Assembly: GCA_963667515.2 (NCBI GenBank)
Contig: CAXXXY010000006.1
Location: 1 to 64,000 of the forward strand
Source: VYDC01 sp963667515
GTDB taxonomy: Bacteria; Chloroflexota; Dehalococcoidia; UBA2979
Reading direction: 5' to 3'
Length of the DNA stretch: 64,000 nt
The position numbers were made by a program, and so were the translations under genes. Of this stretch, positions 45,649-54,260 are shown in pieces. A model generated the notes under the pieces. It did not search any database, had not been told where the DNA came from, and worked only from the letters and a program-made list of their open reading frames with translations. Numbering within the stretch: the first letter of the stretch is position 1; every line of letters starts with the position of its first letter.

Positions 45649-46008
45649 CTACTCCGCCTCGCCCGCGGGGCCGGCGCCGGTGGTGCGAGTCTCGGCCCCC
45701 TCGGAGACGGGGGCGTCGGGCGCGCGGGCGGCGGCCTCGGCGGCGCGCTCGCTCACCTTCTCGATCGCGTGCGGGGTGGCGCGCAGCACCACGCCGGGCG
45801 CCGCCTCCAGCAGGATCAGCATCGGCCCGTCGTCCTGCGTGCGGATCTCGCGCACCCGCGCGTAGAAGCCGCCGGTCGTCAGCACCTCGTCGCCCTCGGC
45901 GAGCCCCGCGATGTCGCGACGCTGCCGGCGCTGCTGCGCGATCACGGGCCGCAGCAGGATGAAGTAGAAGGCGAAGACGACCACGGTGAGCGCGAGGACG
46001 ACGTCCAC
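45649..46008 (-). CDS. yajC: Preprotein translocase accessory subunit YajC
   Basis: A single N-terminal helix (VVLALTVVVFAFYFILLRP) is followed by the YajC beta domain with QQRRQRRDIAGLAEGDEVLTTGG and YARVREI. The C-terminal 30 residues are Ala/Glu-rich. YajC associates with SecDF and SecYEG. The GTG start overlaps the def stop by one base, so the operon is def-yajC-secD-secF. Confidence 0.9.
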   Translation of the reverse strand: MDVVLALTVVVFAFYFILLRPVIAQQRRQRRDIAGLAEGDEVLTTGGFYARVREIRTQDDGPMLILLEAAPGVVLRATPHAIEKVSERAAEAAARAPDAPVSEGAETRTTGAGPAGEAE

Positions 46009-46610
46009 TACTCGTCGCCCCCGCTGTCACCGGAATCGGCGCTGGCCCCGCCACTCGCGCCGTCGGCGTCGCCACCCGCCGCGGCGCGCTCCGCCTCGCG
46101 CTCCTCGTCGGCCGCGCGCGCCTCCGCCCAGTCGCGGCCCTCGAGCTTGGTGAGCCGCTCGTCGGCGCCGAGCCGGTCGACGTAGAGCAGGCCGTTCACG
46201 TGGTCGACCTCGTGCTCCAGCGCCTGCGCGAGGAGGCTGTCCTGCTCCTCGAGGCGGAGGGCGTCGCCGTGCGCGTCGAGCGCCTCGACCACCACCCGCT
46301 CGGAGCGGGTCGGCGCGCCGCGGTAGCCGGGGAGGGAGAGGCAGCCCTCGCCCTCGGCGCGGCGCTCGCCGTGGCGCTCGACGACCTCGGGGTTGACGAG
46401 GGCGAACGGCTCCTCGCCGGGCAGGCCCAGCACCACGACGCGCAGCCCGACGCCGATCTGCGGCGCCGCGAGCCCTACGCCCTGCGCGGCCTCCATCGAC
46501 TCGATCATGTCGTCGATCAGCCGGCGCACGGCGTCGTCGACGGTGCGCACGCGCCGCGCGGGCAGCCGCAGCACGGGGTCGCCGAGGTAGCGGATGGGGC
46601 GAATCGTCAC
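46008..46610 (-). CDS. def: Peptide deformylase
   Basis: Removes the N-formyl group from nascent proteins, completing the cycle begun by fmt. The three metal motifs are GVGLAAPQIGVGL, EGCLSLPGYRG with the Cys ligand, and LEHEVDHVNGLLYVDRL with the two His ligands and catalytic Glu. GTG 46610 has GAGGAG upstream. The C-terminal 40 residues are an acidic Gly/Ala/Asp tail, unusual for this enzyme. Upstream lies the second IS481 copy; about 190 bp between them hold no gene. Confidence 0.93.
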   Translation of the reverse strand: MTIRPIRYLGDPVLRLPARRVRTVDDAVRRLIDDMIESMEAAQGVGLAAPQIGVGLRVVVLGLPGEEPFALVNPEVVERHGERRAEGEGCLSLPGYRGAPTRSERVVVEALDAHGDALRLEEQDSLLAQALEHEVDHVNGLLYVDRLGADERLTKLEGRDWAEARAADEEREAERAAAGGDADGASGGASADSGDSGGDE

Positions 46611-46803
46611 GCGGCTCCTCGGGGCCCGGCGGCGGGAGTCGGGCGCGATTGTACCCGGGCGCCCGGCTTCGGTCTGCGCGCGCCCTCGTCCCCGCACGAC
46701 GCGGCGCGCGCGTCCCCGACGCCGGATCCGCTCGCGCGGTCGCCGCCGAGGAGCGACGGCATGCCGCCGCTACCAACCGCGCCGCCGGAACGCGCCCGGC
46801 TAG

Positions 46804-47855
46804 CTGTAGTTCCCACGTAGGTTGTTGACAGGATGAGGGGCCTCGCCCGCTGCTGTGTGTGACAGCACGGCAGTAGCGAGGAGAGGACACCCTCATGGCC
46901 CATCGTAACGCGCGGCTGACGCCGCTGACCCGACTCGAGCTCGTGCGGGAAGTGGACGCCGGCTGGCCCCAGGCTGAGGTCGCTCGCCACTTCCGCGTCT
47001 CCCGCCACACCGTTGCCAAGTGGCTGGGGCGCTTCCGGGCGGAGGGAGCGGCAGGGCTCGAGGACCGCAGCTCCGCCCCGCGCGCGCATCCCCGGCGCAC
47101 GCCGCCCGAGCTGGAGCGACGCATCTGCGCCGTGCGACGCACGCAGGGATTCGGGCCGCATCGCATCCAGTGGGCGCTCGGGGTCGCCCGCTCCACGGTC
47201 TACGCCGTGCTGCGGCGCCGCGGCCTCAACCGGCTCGACCGCCTGCACCGCGTCACCCGGGAGCCGGTCCGCTACGAGCACGACGCCCCCGGCGACCTGC
47301 TGCATCTCGACGTGAAGAAGCTCGGGCGCGTCCCCGAGGGCGGCGGCAAGCGAATGGCGCCTGGCTTCGCCGAGACGCGCTCCGGGCCGCATTCGCGGCG
47401 TTCGCTGGGGCTGGAGTACCTACACGTCGCCGTCGACGACCACAGCCGTTACGCCTACGTCTCCGTCCTGCCCGACGAGCGTGGCGCGAGCTGCGCCGCC
47501 TTCCTCGAGCAGGCGCTCGCGGCCTTCCGCCGGCGTGGCGTGCGCGTGCGCCGGGTCCTGACCGACAACGCGAAGGCCTACACCGTCGCCCGCAGCTTCC
47601 ACGGCGCCGCCGCTGCCGCAGACGTGCGGCTGTCGCACACGCGGCCCTACCGCCCGCAGACGAACGGCAAAGCCGAGCGTTTCATCCAGATCCTGCAGAA
47701 CGAGTGGACCTACGCCAGCCCCTACCGCTCCAACGCCGAGCGGCTGCGCCAGCTCCCACGCTGGCTCTACCGCTACAATCACCGCCGACCGCACGGCGGC
47801 GTCGGCGGGGCCGTCCCCGCCTCCCGCCTGTGAACAACCTTCCTGGGTAGTACAG
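46804..47855 (+). mobile_element. IS481-family insertion sequence, copy 2, with CTAG target duplication
   Basis: 1,052 bp, the same length and inverted ends as copy 1 but in the opposite orientation. It is flanked by CTAG at 46800-46803 and 47856-47859; the latter contains the priA stop codon. The two copies bound a 21.2-kb segment as large inverted repeats. Confidence 0.92.
46895..47833 (+). CDS. IS481-family transposase, second copy
   Basis: 312 residues with the same helix-turn-helix and DDE residues as the copy at 24563-25501 (Asp in LLHLDVKKLG, Asp in RVLTDNAKAYTV, Glu in NGKAERFIQ). Differences are LDRLHR and TYASPY. Intact, so recent transposition within this genome is likely. Confidence 0.95.
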   Translation: MAHRNARLTPLTRLELVREVDAGWPQAEVARHFRVSRHTVAKWLGRFRAEGAAGLEDRSSAPRAHPRRTPPELERRICAVRRTQGFGPHRIQWALGVARSTVYAVLRRRGLNRLDRLHRVTREPVRYEHDAPGDLLHLDVKKLGRVPEGGGKRMAPGFAETRSGPHSRRSLGLEYLHVAVDDHSRYAYVSVLPDERGASCAAFLEQALAAFRRRGVRVRRVLTDNAKAYTVARSFHGAAAAADVRLSHTRPYRPQTNGKAERFIQILQNEWTYASPYRSNAERLRQLPRWLYRYNHRRPHGGVGGAVPASRL

Positions 47856-50800
47856 CTAGTCCACGCTCACCGGGTCGATGTCGATGCTCCAGCCCGGCGG
47901 CAGCTCCAGCGGGCGCAGCAGCTCGGCGGGGTCGTCGGCCTTCACGACGAGCGACCAGCGGTGGCGGCCGCGCAGCCGGCCGAGGCGGGGTCGCAGCGGG
48001 CCCAGCACCTCGACGTTCGGCTGCCCCGCCGCGAGCGCGCGCAGCTCCTGCGCCACGCGCGCCGCCTCCTCGGCGCCGTAAGCGGGGCGCGGGTGCGCGA
48101 AGAGCAGCCGGGCGAGGCGGCGGAACGGCGGGTAGTCGTGCGCGGCGCGCCACGGCAGCTCCTGCTCCAGGAAGCCGTCCACGTCGCCCGCGGCCGCCGC
48201 CAGCACCGCCCGGTCCTCCGGCTGGAGCGTCTGGATCAGCACGCGCCCCGGCCGCTCGGCGCGACCGGCGCGGCCCGACACCTGCACGAGCAGCTGCACC
48301 GTGCGCTCGCGCGAGCGGAAGTCGCCCTCGCGCAGGGTGTAGTCCGCGAGCACGACCCCGACGAGCGTCACCGCCGGGAGGTCGAGGCCCTTCGCCACCA
48401 TCTGCGTGCCGACCAGCACGTCCACCTCCTGGCGCAGGAAGCGGCCGAGGATCGCCTCGTGCTGCTCGCGTCGGCGCGCCGTGTCGCGGTCCCAGCGCGC
48501 GACGCGCGCCGAGGGGTAGAGCCGCCGCACCTCGCGCTCCACCTGCTGCGTGCCCGCGCGCGCGGGCCGCAGCGTGCCGCCGCACTGCGCGCACGCCGCG
48601 GGCAGCGCCCGCCGCCTGCCGCACTGGTGGCAGACGAGGAGCTGGAGCCCCGAGCCGCGCCCGCCTCCCCCGGGCGCTCCCCCCGTGGTGGGCGCGCCGC
48701 CCGCCGCTCGGGGGTCCGCCGCGGCCGCCTCGCCGCGCGCGTGCAGCGCGAGCGAGACATCGCACGATGGGCACGCGGGCGAGTGGCCACGCGGGCAGAG
48801 CAGGAAGCCCGCCAGCCCTCGGCGGTTGAGGAAGAGGATCGCCTGCTCGTCGCGGTCGAGCGTCTCGCCGAGCGCCAGCACGAGCTGCTCCGAGAACAGC
48901 GAGCGCGAGCCGCGCATGTCGACCACCTCGACCTCGGGCAGGTCGTCGGAGGGCCAGACGGTGACGCCGCCGCCGGGCTGCGGGACGGGGCGCACCCGGC
49001 GCGGCAGGTCGACGCGCTCCAGCTCGCCCGACGCCGCGGCGTACCACTGCTCCGCCGAGGGTGTCGCCGTCCCCAGCACGAGCGCCGCGCCCGTCAGCTC
49101 GCAGAGCCGTCGCGCCACGTCGCGCGCGTCGTAGCGCGGCGCCGGGTCCTGCTGCTTGTAGGTCCACTCGTGCGCCTCGTCGATCACGACCAGGCCGAGG
49201 TCGGGCACCGGCGCGAAGATCGCCGAGCGCGAGCCGATCACCACGTCGTAGCGCCCCTCGGCGGCGGCATGCCACTCGTCGAAGGCCTCGCCCAGCGAGA
49301 GCCCCGAGTGCAGCACGCCGACGCGCCCGGGGAAGCGCTCCGCGAAGCGGCGCACGGTCTGCGGCGTGAGCGCGATCTCCGGCACCAGCACGATGCCGCG
49401 GCGCCCGTGCTCGACGGCGTGCTGCAGCGCGTCGAGGTAGACCTCCGTCTTGCCCGAGCCGGTGACGCCCGCGACCAGCAGCGCCGAGCCCTCGCCCCCG
49501 CCCGTCTGCGCGCGATCGATGGCGGCGCGGGCGCGCGCCGCCGCGATGCGCTGCTCGCCGATGAGCTCGGGGGGCGGGCGGCGCAGCGTCGAGAGCCCCG
49601 CGAGCGGATCGCGGCGCTCGAGCACCTCCTCGACGGCGACGAGCCCGTCGGTTTCGAGCCGCTCGACGGCCGCGCGCGCGCCGGAGCCGAGCTCGCGCGC
49701 GAGGCCCGCCACCGGCGCCACCGGCTCGTGCCCCTCCTCGGCGGCGACGGCGAGCCGCTCCAGCAGCTCCGCGGCCGCCTGCTCGGCGCGGGTGCGCGAG
49801 AGCAGGCGCACCTCGAGCTCGGCGCGCTCGCGCGAGATCGCGAGGCGCAGCGCCCGCGGCGCGCCGCTGCTGCTCGCTTCGGCAGGATCGGCGGTCGCCT
49901 CGGGGGCCTCGGCAGGAGCGGCGTCCCGCTCGGCGACGGCGCCCCCGTCGTGCGGCGACGCGGCTGTCGCCTCGTGCAGCACGGCCGGCGCATCGGCGGG
50001 AGCGGCGCCGGGCGCCGTGTCGGGCGCACCGTCGACGGGCGGCGGCGCCTCCTCCAGCAGCCCGTCGCTGACCAGCGTCTCGACCGCCGGCGCGCCGCGC
50101 GCGATGCGCCCCAGCTCGGCGGCGGGGAGCGGCCCCTCCGCCGCGAGCAGCGCCCGCAGCGCCCGCGCGCGCCGTGACGCGCGCCGGCCCTCGATCGCCG
50201 CGGCGGCCGCGCGCGCCCGCTCGGGCGGCACGCGCAGCCGCACCACCTCGGCGACGCGGGCGCGGCCGCGCGGGCGCGAGAGCTGGTAGCGCCGCTCCGC
50301 GAGGCCGCGCCGCACGAGCCCCGCCAGCGCCGGCTCGAAGCCGCGCGCGCCCAGCTCCGCGCGCAGCTCGTCGGCATCGCGCGGCTGCTCGCCCAGCAGC
50401 GCGTAGAGCCGCGCCTGCCGCTCGGGCAGCTCGTCGACGCTCGGCGCCCCGCCCGCGTCACTCGACGCCCCGTCTCCGTCGCTCGGCGTCGGCGAGGCGC
50501 GAGCGACGAGGGTGTGCGGCCGCTCGCCCGCGCCCGGCGGCAGCATCAGCGCGTGCGACTCCCACGGGGGCGCGAGGTAGCGATCGGCGATCCAGCGCGC
50601 GAGCACGAGCCGCTCGGGCGCGATCACGGGCGCGCCCTGAAGCGGCGGGTCGACGGGCCGCGTCTCGCCGGCGTAGCCGGGGAGGTCGACCGGGCCCTCG
50701 ACCACGACGCCCTGCAGCGTGCGCGCGCCGAAGGGGACGTGGAGCACCTCGCCGGCGCGTGCCTCGCGGCCGGGCGGGAGGTGATAGGTGAAGGTCATGG

Positions 50801-50900
50801 AGGTCGGGCGGCCCGAGTTCACGGCGACGCGGACATAGCGTCGCCGAGGCCGCACCTCGGGCGCGACGATGGGGGGCTCGCCCTCGGGCGCCTCGTTCAC
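47856..50900 (-). CDS. priA: Primosomal protein N' / replication restart helicase PriA
   Basis: Superfamily 2 helicase for restarting stalled forks, 1,014 residues, longer than the usual 730-830. The N-terminal DNA-binding domain has FTYHLPPGREARAGEVLHVP and GARTLQGVVVE. Walker A is VAGVTGSGKTEVYLDAL, Walker B is VVIDEAHEWTYKQQDPAPRY, and motif VI is VSGRAGRAERPGRVLIQT. The zinc site has CPRGHSPACPSCDVSL and CHQCGRRRALPAACAQCGG, split by about 35 Gly/Pro-rich residues. Another 200 low-complexity residues precede the helicase. The GTG at 50900 starts NEAPEGEPP. The TAG stop lies in the CTAG of the adjoining IS. Confidence 0.9.
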   Translation of the reverse strand: MNEAPEGEPPIVAPEVRPRRRYVRVAVNSGRPTSMTFTYHLPPGREARAGEVLHVPFGARTLQGVVVEGPVDLPGYAGETRPVDPPLQGAPVIAPERLVLARWIADRYLAPPWESHALMLPPGAGERPHTLVARASPTPSDGDGASSDAGGAPSVDELPERQARLYALLGEQPRDADELRAELGARGFEPALAGLVRRGLAERRYQLSRPRGRARVAEVVRLRVPPERARAAAAAIEGRRASRRARALRALLAAEGPLPAAELGRIARGAPAVETLVSDGLLEEAPPPVDGAPDTAPGAAPADAPAVLHEATAASPHDGGAVAERDAAPAEAPEATADPAEASSSGAPRALRLAISRERAELEVRLLSRTRAEQAAAELLERLAVAAEEGHEPVAPVAGLARELGSGARAAVERLETDGLVAVEEVLERRDPLAGLSTLRRPPPELIGEQRIAAARARAAIDRAQTGGGEGSALLVAGVTGSGKTEVYLDALQHAVEHGRRGIVLVPEIALTPQTVRRFAERFPGRVGVLHSGLSLGEAFDEWHAAAEGRYDVVIGSRSAIFAPVPDLGLVVIDEAHEWTYKQQDPAPRYDARDVARRLCELTGAALVLGTATPSAEQWYAAASGELERVDLPRRVRPVPQPGGGVTVWPSDDLPEVEVVDMRGSRSLFSEQLVLALGETLDRDEQAILFLNRRGLAGFLLCPRGHSPACPSCDVSLALHARGEAAAADPRAAGGAPTTGGAPGGGGRGSGLQLLVCHQCGRRRALPAACAQCGGTLRPARAGTQQVEREVRRLYPSARVARWDRDTARRREQHEAILGRFLRQEVDVLVGTQMVAKGLDLPAVTLVGVVLADYTLREGDFRSRERTVQLLVQVSGRAGRAERPGRVLIQTLQPEDRAVLAAAAGDVDGFLEQELPWRAAHDYPPFRRLARLLFAHPRPAYGAEEAARVAQELRALAAGQPNVEVLGPLRPRLGRLRGRHRWSLVVKADDPAELLRPLELPPGWSIDIDPVSVD

Positions 50901-51021
50901 CCGCCGATGATAGGCGCGCGACGCCGCCGACCGAGGCCGGCGACGTCGTGGGGGGATGGCGAGCGACGCGCGCGACGCGGCGACGCAGCGCCTGGGGGAG
51001 GGGGCGAGCGGGAACCCGGAG

Positions 51022-51381
51022 CTAGGAGGTCGGCGCCGTGCGGCGCGCCTCCTTGACGCGGGCGGCGCGTCCGGTGCGGCCACGCAGATAGTAGAGGCGC
51101 GAGCGGCGGACGCGGCCGCGTCGCACGACCTCCACCTTCTCCACGCGCCGCGAGGAGAGCGGAAAGCTGCGCTCGACGCCCACGCCCGAGGCGATGCGGC
51201 GCACGGTGAAGCTGCCGCCGGCGCCCTTGGTCACGCGCAGCACCACGCCCTCGTAGGGCTGGATGCGCTCGCGCTCGCCCTCGACGACGCGCACGGAGAC
51301 GCGGATGGTGTCGCCGGCGCCGAACTCCGGGATCGCGGCGTTGCGCGGCGGGGCGAGCTCCCGCAGGTCGATGCTGGGCAT
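51022..51381 (-). CDS. rplS: 50S ribosomal protein L19
   Basis: 119 residues, at the 30S-50S interface. PEFGAGDTIRVSVRVVEGERERIQPYEGVV and GVGVERSFPLSSRRVEKVEVVRRGRVRRSRLYYLR are the family blocks. It starts at ATG 51381 on the minus strand, with trmD about 170 bp upstream on the same strand, an order (trmD-rplS) common in bacteria. The gap between them shows no gene. Confidence 0.96.
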   Translation of the reverse strand: MPSIDLRELAPPRNAAIPEFGAGDTIRVSVRVVEGERERIQPYEGVVLRVTKGAGGSFTVRRIASGVGVERSFPLSSRRVEKVEVVRRGRVRRSRLYYLRGRTGRAARVKEARRTAPTS

Positions 51382-51553
51382 GGCGTCGGCTCCCCGGACT
51401 CGGTCGGTCGGCGTCTCGGCGCTCGCCCGTCATGCTCGGTGGTCGCGCGACGGCTGGCGCGCGGGAGAGCCGAAAGTCTAGCGGGCGCCCCGCGCAGCGT
51501 CGAGGCAGAGTGGCGCAGTGTGCGTGACGCCGCTCGTGCCGCGCTCGCGACCG

Positions 51554-52306
51554 CTACGCGGGCTCGCGGCCCTCGAGCGCCGCCGGCGGCTCGTCGAGCG
51601 TCGCGCGCTCCTGCTCCGTCAGCGCGGCGCCCGCCAGCAGATCGGGGCGGCGCGCGCGTGTGCGCAGCAGCCGCTGCTCGCGGCGCCAGCGCGCGACCTC
51701 GGCGTGGTGGCCGGAGAGCAGCACCTCGGGCGCCTCCCAGCCGCGGAACTCGCGAGGCCTCGTGTACTGCGGGTACTCGAGCAACCCCTCGTCGAAGGAC
51801 TCCTCGTCCAGCGACTCCTCGCCGCCCAGCACGCCGGGGATACGGCGCGCGACCGCGTCGATCAGCAGCAGCGCGGGGATCTCGCCGCCGGAGAGCACGA
51901 CGTCGGCGACGCTCACCTCGTGGTCGACGAGGTGCTCGCGCACCCGCTCGTCCACGCCCTCGTAGCGGCCGCAGATCAGCAGCAGCCGCGGCAGCTCGGC
52001 GAGCTCGACGGCGAGCGCGGCGTCGAGGGGCCGCCCCTGCGGCGTCAGCAGCACGACCTCCGCCGCGGGCTCCGCCAGCGGCTGGATCGCCTCGACGGCG
52101 GCGAACAGCGGCTCCGGGCGCATCACCATCCCCGGCCCGCCACCGAAGGGGTAGTCGTCGACCGAGCGGTGCCGCCCGAGCCCCCACTCGCGCAGGTCGT
52201 GGATCGCGATGTCGAGCAGCCCGGCCTCGCGCGCCCGCCCGAGGATCGTCTCCTGGAGCGGCGCCTCGACGATGCGCGGGAAGAGCGTGAGGACATCGAT
52301 GCGCAC
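51554..52306 (-). CDS. trmD: tRNA (guanine37-N1)-methyltransferase
   Basis: Methylates G37 of tRNAs using SAM, through the trefoil-knot SPOUT fold. IDVLTLFPRIVEAPLQETIL begins the protein. DDYPFGGGPGMVMRPEPLFAA, LICGRYEGVDERV and VVLSGGEIPALLLIDAVAR contain the SAM knot. EYPQYTRPREFRGWEAPEVLLSGHH is the family tRNA/active-site block. At 250 residues the length is normal. It follows mog by 6 bp and precedes rplS. Confidence 0.96.
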   Translation of the reverse strand: MRIDVLTLFPRIVEAPLQETILGRAREAGLLDIAIHDLREWGLGRHRSVDDYPFGGGPGMVMRPEPLFAAVEAIQPLAEPAAEVVLLTPQGRPLDAALAVELAELPRLLLICGRYEGVDERVREHLVDHEVSVADVVLSGGEIPALLLIDAVARRIPGVLGGEESLDEESFDEGLLEYPQYTRPREFRGWEAPEVLLSGHHAEVARWRREQRLLRTRARRPDLLAGAALTEQERATLDEPPAALEGREPA

Positions 52307-52312
52307 GGGCGG

Positions 52313-52873
52313 CTAGCCCGACTCGGCGCTGGGCGGCGTCGCGAGGTCGGCGTGCGTCGAGTCGTCGCCGGCGCTCGCCTCGCCCGCGGCCCCACTCGCG
52401 GAGGGGCCCGCGAGCTGCGAGCAGGCGTGGGGGAGCGCGGCGAGCACCGCCTCGATGCTCTCGCGCGCGCCGCGCTCGCTGCCCGGGAGGTTCAGTATAA
52501 GCGTGCGGCCGCGCACCCCGGCGAGGCCGCGCGAGAGCGCAGCGAACGGCGTGGAGGCGCGGCCGGCGGCGCGCATCGCCTCGGCGAGTCCCGGCACCTC
52601 GTAGTCGAGGACGGCCGCCGTCGCCTGCGGCGTGCGGTCGCGGGCGGCGAGCCCCGTGCCGCCCGCCGTCACCACGAGCGCGAGCATCGCCTCGTCGGCC
52701 CAGCGGCGCAGCAGCGCGGCGAGCTGCTCGGGCTCGTCGGGGAGCAGCGCGCGTTCGGCGACCTCGAAGCCCGCGCCCGCCAGGGCCGCGGCCACGGCGG
52801 GGCCCGCGGTGTCCTCGCGCTCCCCGCGCGCACCCGCGTCTGACACCGTCAGCACCCCGGCCCGCAGCGCCAT
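52313..52873 (-). CDS. mog: MogA/MoaB-family molybdenum cofactor protein
   Basis: Molybdopterin-adenylating family. AGVLTVSDAGARGEREDTAG begins the fold, and LALVVTAGGTGLAARDRTPQAT holds the conserved GGTG-x7-TP motif that binds molybdopterin. NLPGSERGARESIEAVLAALP closes the domain; about 35 Ser/Ala-rich residues follow. ATG 52873 was chosen because the domain begins immediately; upstream in-frame starts add a charged leader. MogA and MoaB cannot be separated with confidence. Upstream, 52874-53117 holds no clear gene. Confidence 0.85.
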   Translation of the reverse strand: MALRAGVLTVSDAGARGEREDTAGPAVAAALAGAGFEVAERALLPDEPEQLAALLRRWADEAMLALVVTAGGTGLAARDRTPQATAAVLDYEVPGLAEAMRAAGRASTPFAALSRGLAGVRGRTLILNLPGSERGARESIEAVLAALPHACSQLAGPSASGAAGEASAGDDSTHADLATPPSAESG

Positions 52874-53117
52874 CGCCCGCCCCTCGTGCGAGGACTCGCT
52901 CGGCCCTCGCTCGCCCCTGTCTCGCGACGCGCTCACGGTGCGCCCGATCGCAGCGGCCGGGCAAGCGAGCGCGGCCCGCCGCGGCCGCCGGGCGCCGGGC
53001 TGCGGGGGGAGCGAGGTCTCGCAAGAGACGAGCGCGGGGGGTGGTTGTGGGGGGCTTTGAACAAAATCTCGCGGCTGCGCAGAAAAGCGGCCGCCTGCAC
53101 AAGAAGGGCGGTGAGCG

Positions 53118-53295
53118 GTGACCGACGAGGCGAGGGGCCCAGAGGTCTACGTGAAGGGGGGAGGACGGCAGCCTCCACCCGGTCGAGGTGCCGGGCTGGA
53201 TCGCACAGCGCGCGGAAGTCTACCGCTGGCTGCGTCAGCGAGGGCTGGAGCCTGACGATATCAGATTCCTGGGGTCGGACGCTGCAAGCGTCTAG
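53118..53295 (+). pseudogene. Small gene with a one-base frameshift in a G-run
   Basis: GTG 53118 reads (M)TDEARGPEVYVKG and then loses sense in a run of six G at 53156-53161. One base out of frame it continues EDGSLHPVEVPGWIAQRAEV then YRWLRQRGLEPDDIRFLGSDA and stops at TAG 53293. The 178-bp span is one base more than 59 codons, so removing a single G restores a coherent 58-residue protein. Either the G-run is a sequencing error or the gene is newly broken. Its stop shares CTAG with the convergent gene. No family recognised. Confidence 0.5.
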
Positions 53296-53471
53296 TTGGT
53301 GGTCTGTGCCTCTCGAACGGCGGCGTAGATGGTCTTGAACGCCTCTGCGAAAGCTTCGGCGCGCTGCGCCATGTCCCACCCGCCGGGTAAGAACGTCGCG
53401 CCCTTTGCTAGCTCCAGAGCCGCAAATGTTGCGGCGACTGGCATGCTCTCCGTCGAATACCCCTCTGCCAT
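53292..53471 (-). CDS. 59-residue hypothetical protein
   Basis: ATG 53471 has a near-perfect AGGAGAT ribosome binding site 8 nt upstream. The product, MAEGYSTESMPVAATFAALE followed by ELAKGATFLPGG-like sequence and an Ala-rich helix AQRAEAFAEAFKTIYAAVRE, shows no membrane helix or motif. Its TAG lies in the same CTAG as the stop of the convergent pseudogene. It is last of four minus-strand small genes with stronger ribosome binding sites and lower GC than the core genes around them, which suggests a mobile origin. Confidence 0.6.
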   Translation of the reverse strand: MAEGYSTESMPVAATFAALELAKGATFLPGGWDMAQRAEAFAEAFKTIYAAVREAQTTN

Positions 53472-53482
53472 TGTTGTATCTC

Positions 53483-53827
53483 CTAGTCCACGTTCTCAGG
53501 CAGGTCGGACTGACCAACATCTGGCGGGTCGGGGTCGAAGTGCCTCGCCATGCGCTCGGTGCGTAGGTCGGTCTGCGTCACTCGCCGCCGCAACTCCGCG
53601 CCGTCGTCCCGCAGCTCAGCACGCAGCCCCGCGATCTCAGCGTTCTGCTCGTCAACCCGCGTGGCTAGCTCGCGTACCTCTTGCTCTAGGTCAGCGGTGC
53701 GGTTCGGCGGCAGCACGATCGGGAAGTCGATCGGCGGGATGCTCGGCGTCAGCTTCTCTTGAGCGCGCTTCACGTCCTCAGCGGCGGCCAGCATTCCGGC
53801 GATCTCTGCCGATGTGGGTAGCGACAC
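53483..53827 (-). CDS. 114-residue hypothetical coiled-coil protein
   Basis: The middle ADLEQEVRELATRVDEQNAE and the following IAGLRAELRDDGAELRRRV form a clear heptad coiled coil; the C-terminus is DPDPPDVGQSDLPENVD. GTG 53827 is taken as start, with GAAGAAGTG upstream; GTG 53836 is the alternative. It follows the 65-residue gene by 13 bp and precedes the 59-residue gene by 11 bp, so the small genes look like one operon. Phage accessory or structural genes often look like this, but no function is assigned. Confidence 0.55.
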   Translation of the reverse strand: MSLPTSAEIAGMLAAAEDVKRAQEKLTPSIPPIDFPIVLPPNRTADLEQEVRELATRVDEQNAEIAGLRAELRDDGAELRRRVTQTDLRTERMARHFDPDPPDVGQSDLPENVD

Positions 53828-53840
53828 CCGAGACACTTCT

Positions 53841-54038
53841 TCAGCGCAGCGACGCGATCTGGCGGCGAGACTCTTCAACGAGCTTCACGGTGGGCGAGTT
53901 CACGAGGCTGTCGAAGGCTCGCCTCTGTTCCTCTGCGAACGAGGTCATCGCGACCAGCTCATTGAAGGGAATCTTGGAGACGAGTGACTCCATCTCGCGC
54001 GCAGCGCAAGCGGCAGCCGCGAAGTCATCTTCGAGCAT
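53841..54038 (-). CDS. 65-residue hypothetical protein
   Basis: ATG 54038 is preceded by GAGGAGAACGCA, a strong ribosome binding site. The acidic helical product begins MLEDDFAAAACAAREMESLV and ends VEESRRQIASLR. There is no membrane helix or recognisable motif. It is the second gene of the small cassette, after the zinc ribbon. Confidence 0.55.
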   Translation of the reverse strand: MLEDDFAAAACAAREMESLVSKIPFNELVAMTSFAEEQRRAFDSLVNSPTVKLVEESRRQIASLR

Positions 54039-54104
54039 TGCGTTCTCCTCTGGGGGGCGGCGGCCGGATTGCTGGCTGGCGTGGCGGTCGTCGCCCCTGC
54101 TCTC

Positions 54105-54242
54105 CTACTTCTTCGTCTGGCGCTCCCGGTCCCAATACGGGCTCTTGCACTTCGGGCAGATCACCGGGCGCTGGTCACTCCGAGGCACCCACGTGTGCTC
54201 GCAGCGAGCGCACGCGTAACCCCTGAGCGTCACCTTCGGCAT
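54105..54242 (-). CDS. 45-residue zinc-ribbon protein
   Basis: Starts at ATG 54242 behind GGAGGAGG. It reads MPKVTLRGYACARCEHTWVP, then PVICPKCKSPYWDRERQTKK. The CxxC-x(n)-CxxC pair with HTWVPR and CPKCKSPYWD is the pattern of small zinc ribbons common in Chloroflexota and related groups, often near mobile or toxin-antitoxin genes. It is first in the four-gene cassette and lies just downstream of a palindromic site. Confidence 0.75.
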   Translation of the reverse strand: MPKVTLRGYACARCEHTWVPRSDQRPVICPKCKSPYWDRERQTKK

Positions 54243-54260
54243 GGGCGGCCTCCTCCGGTG

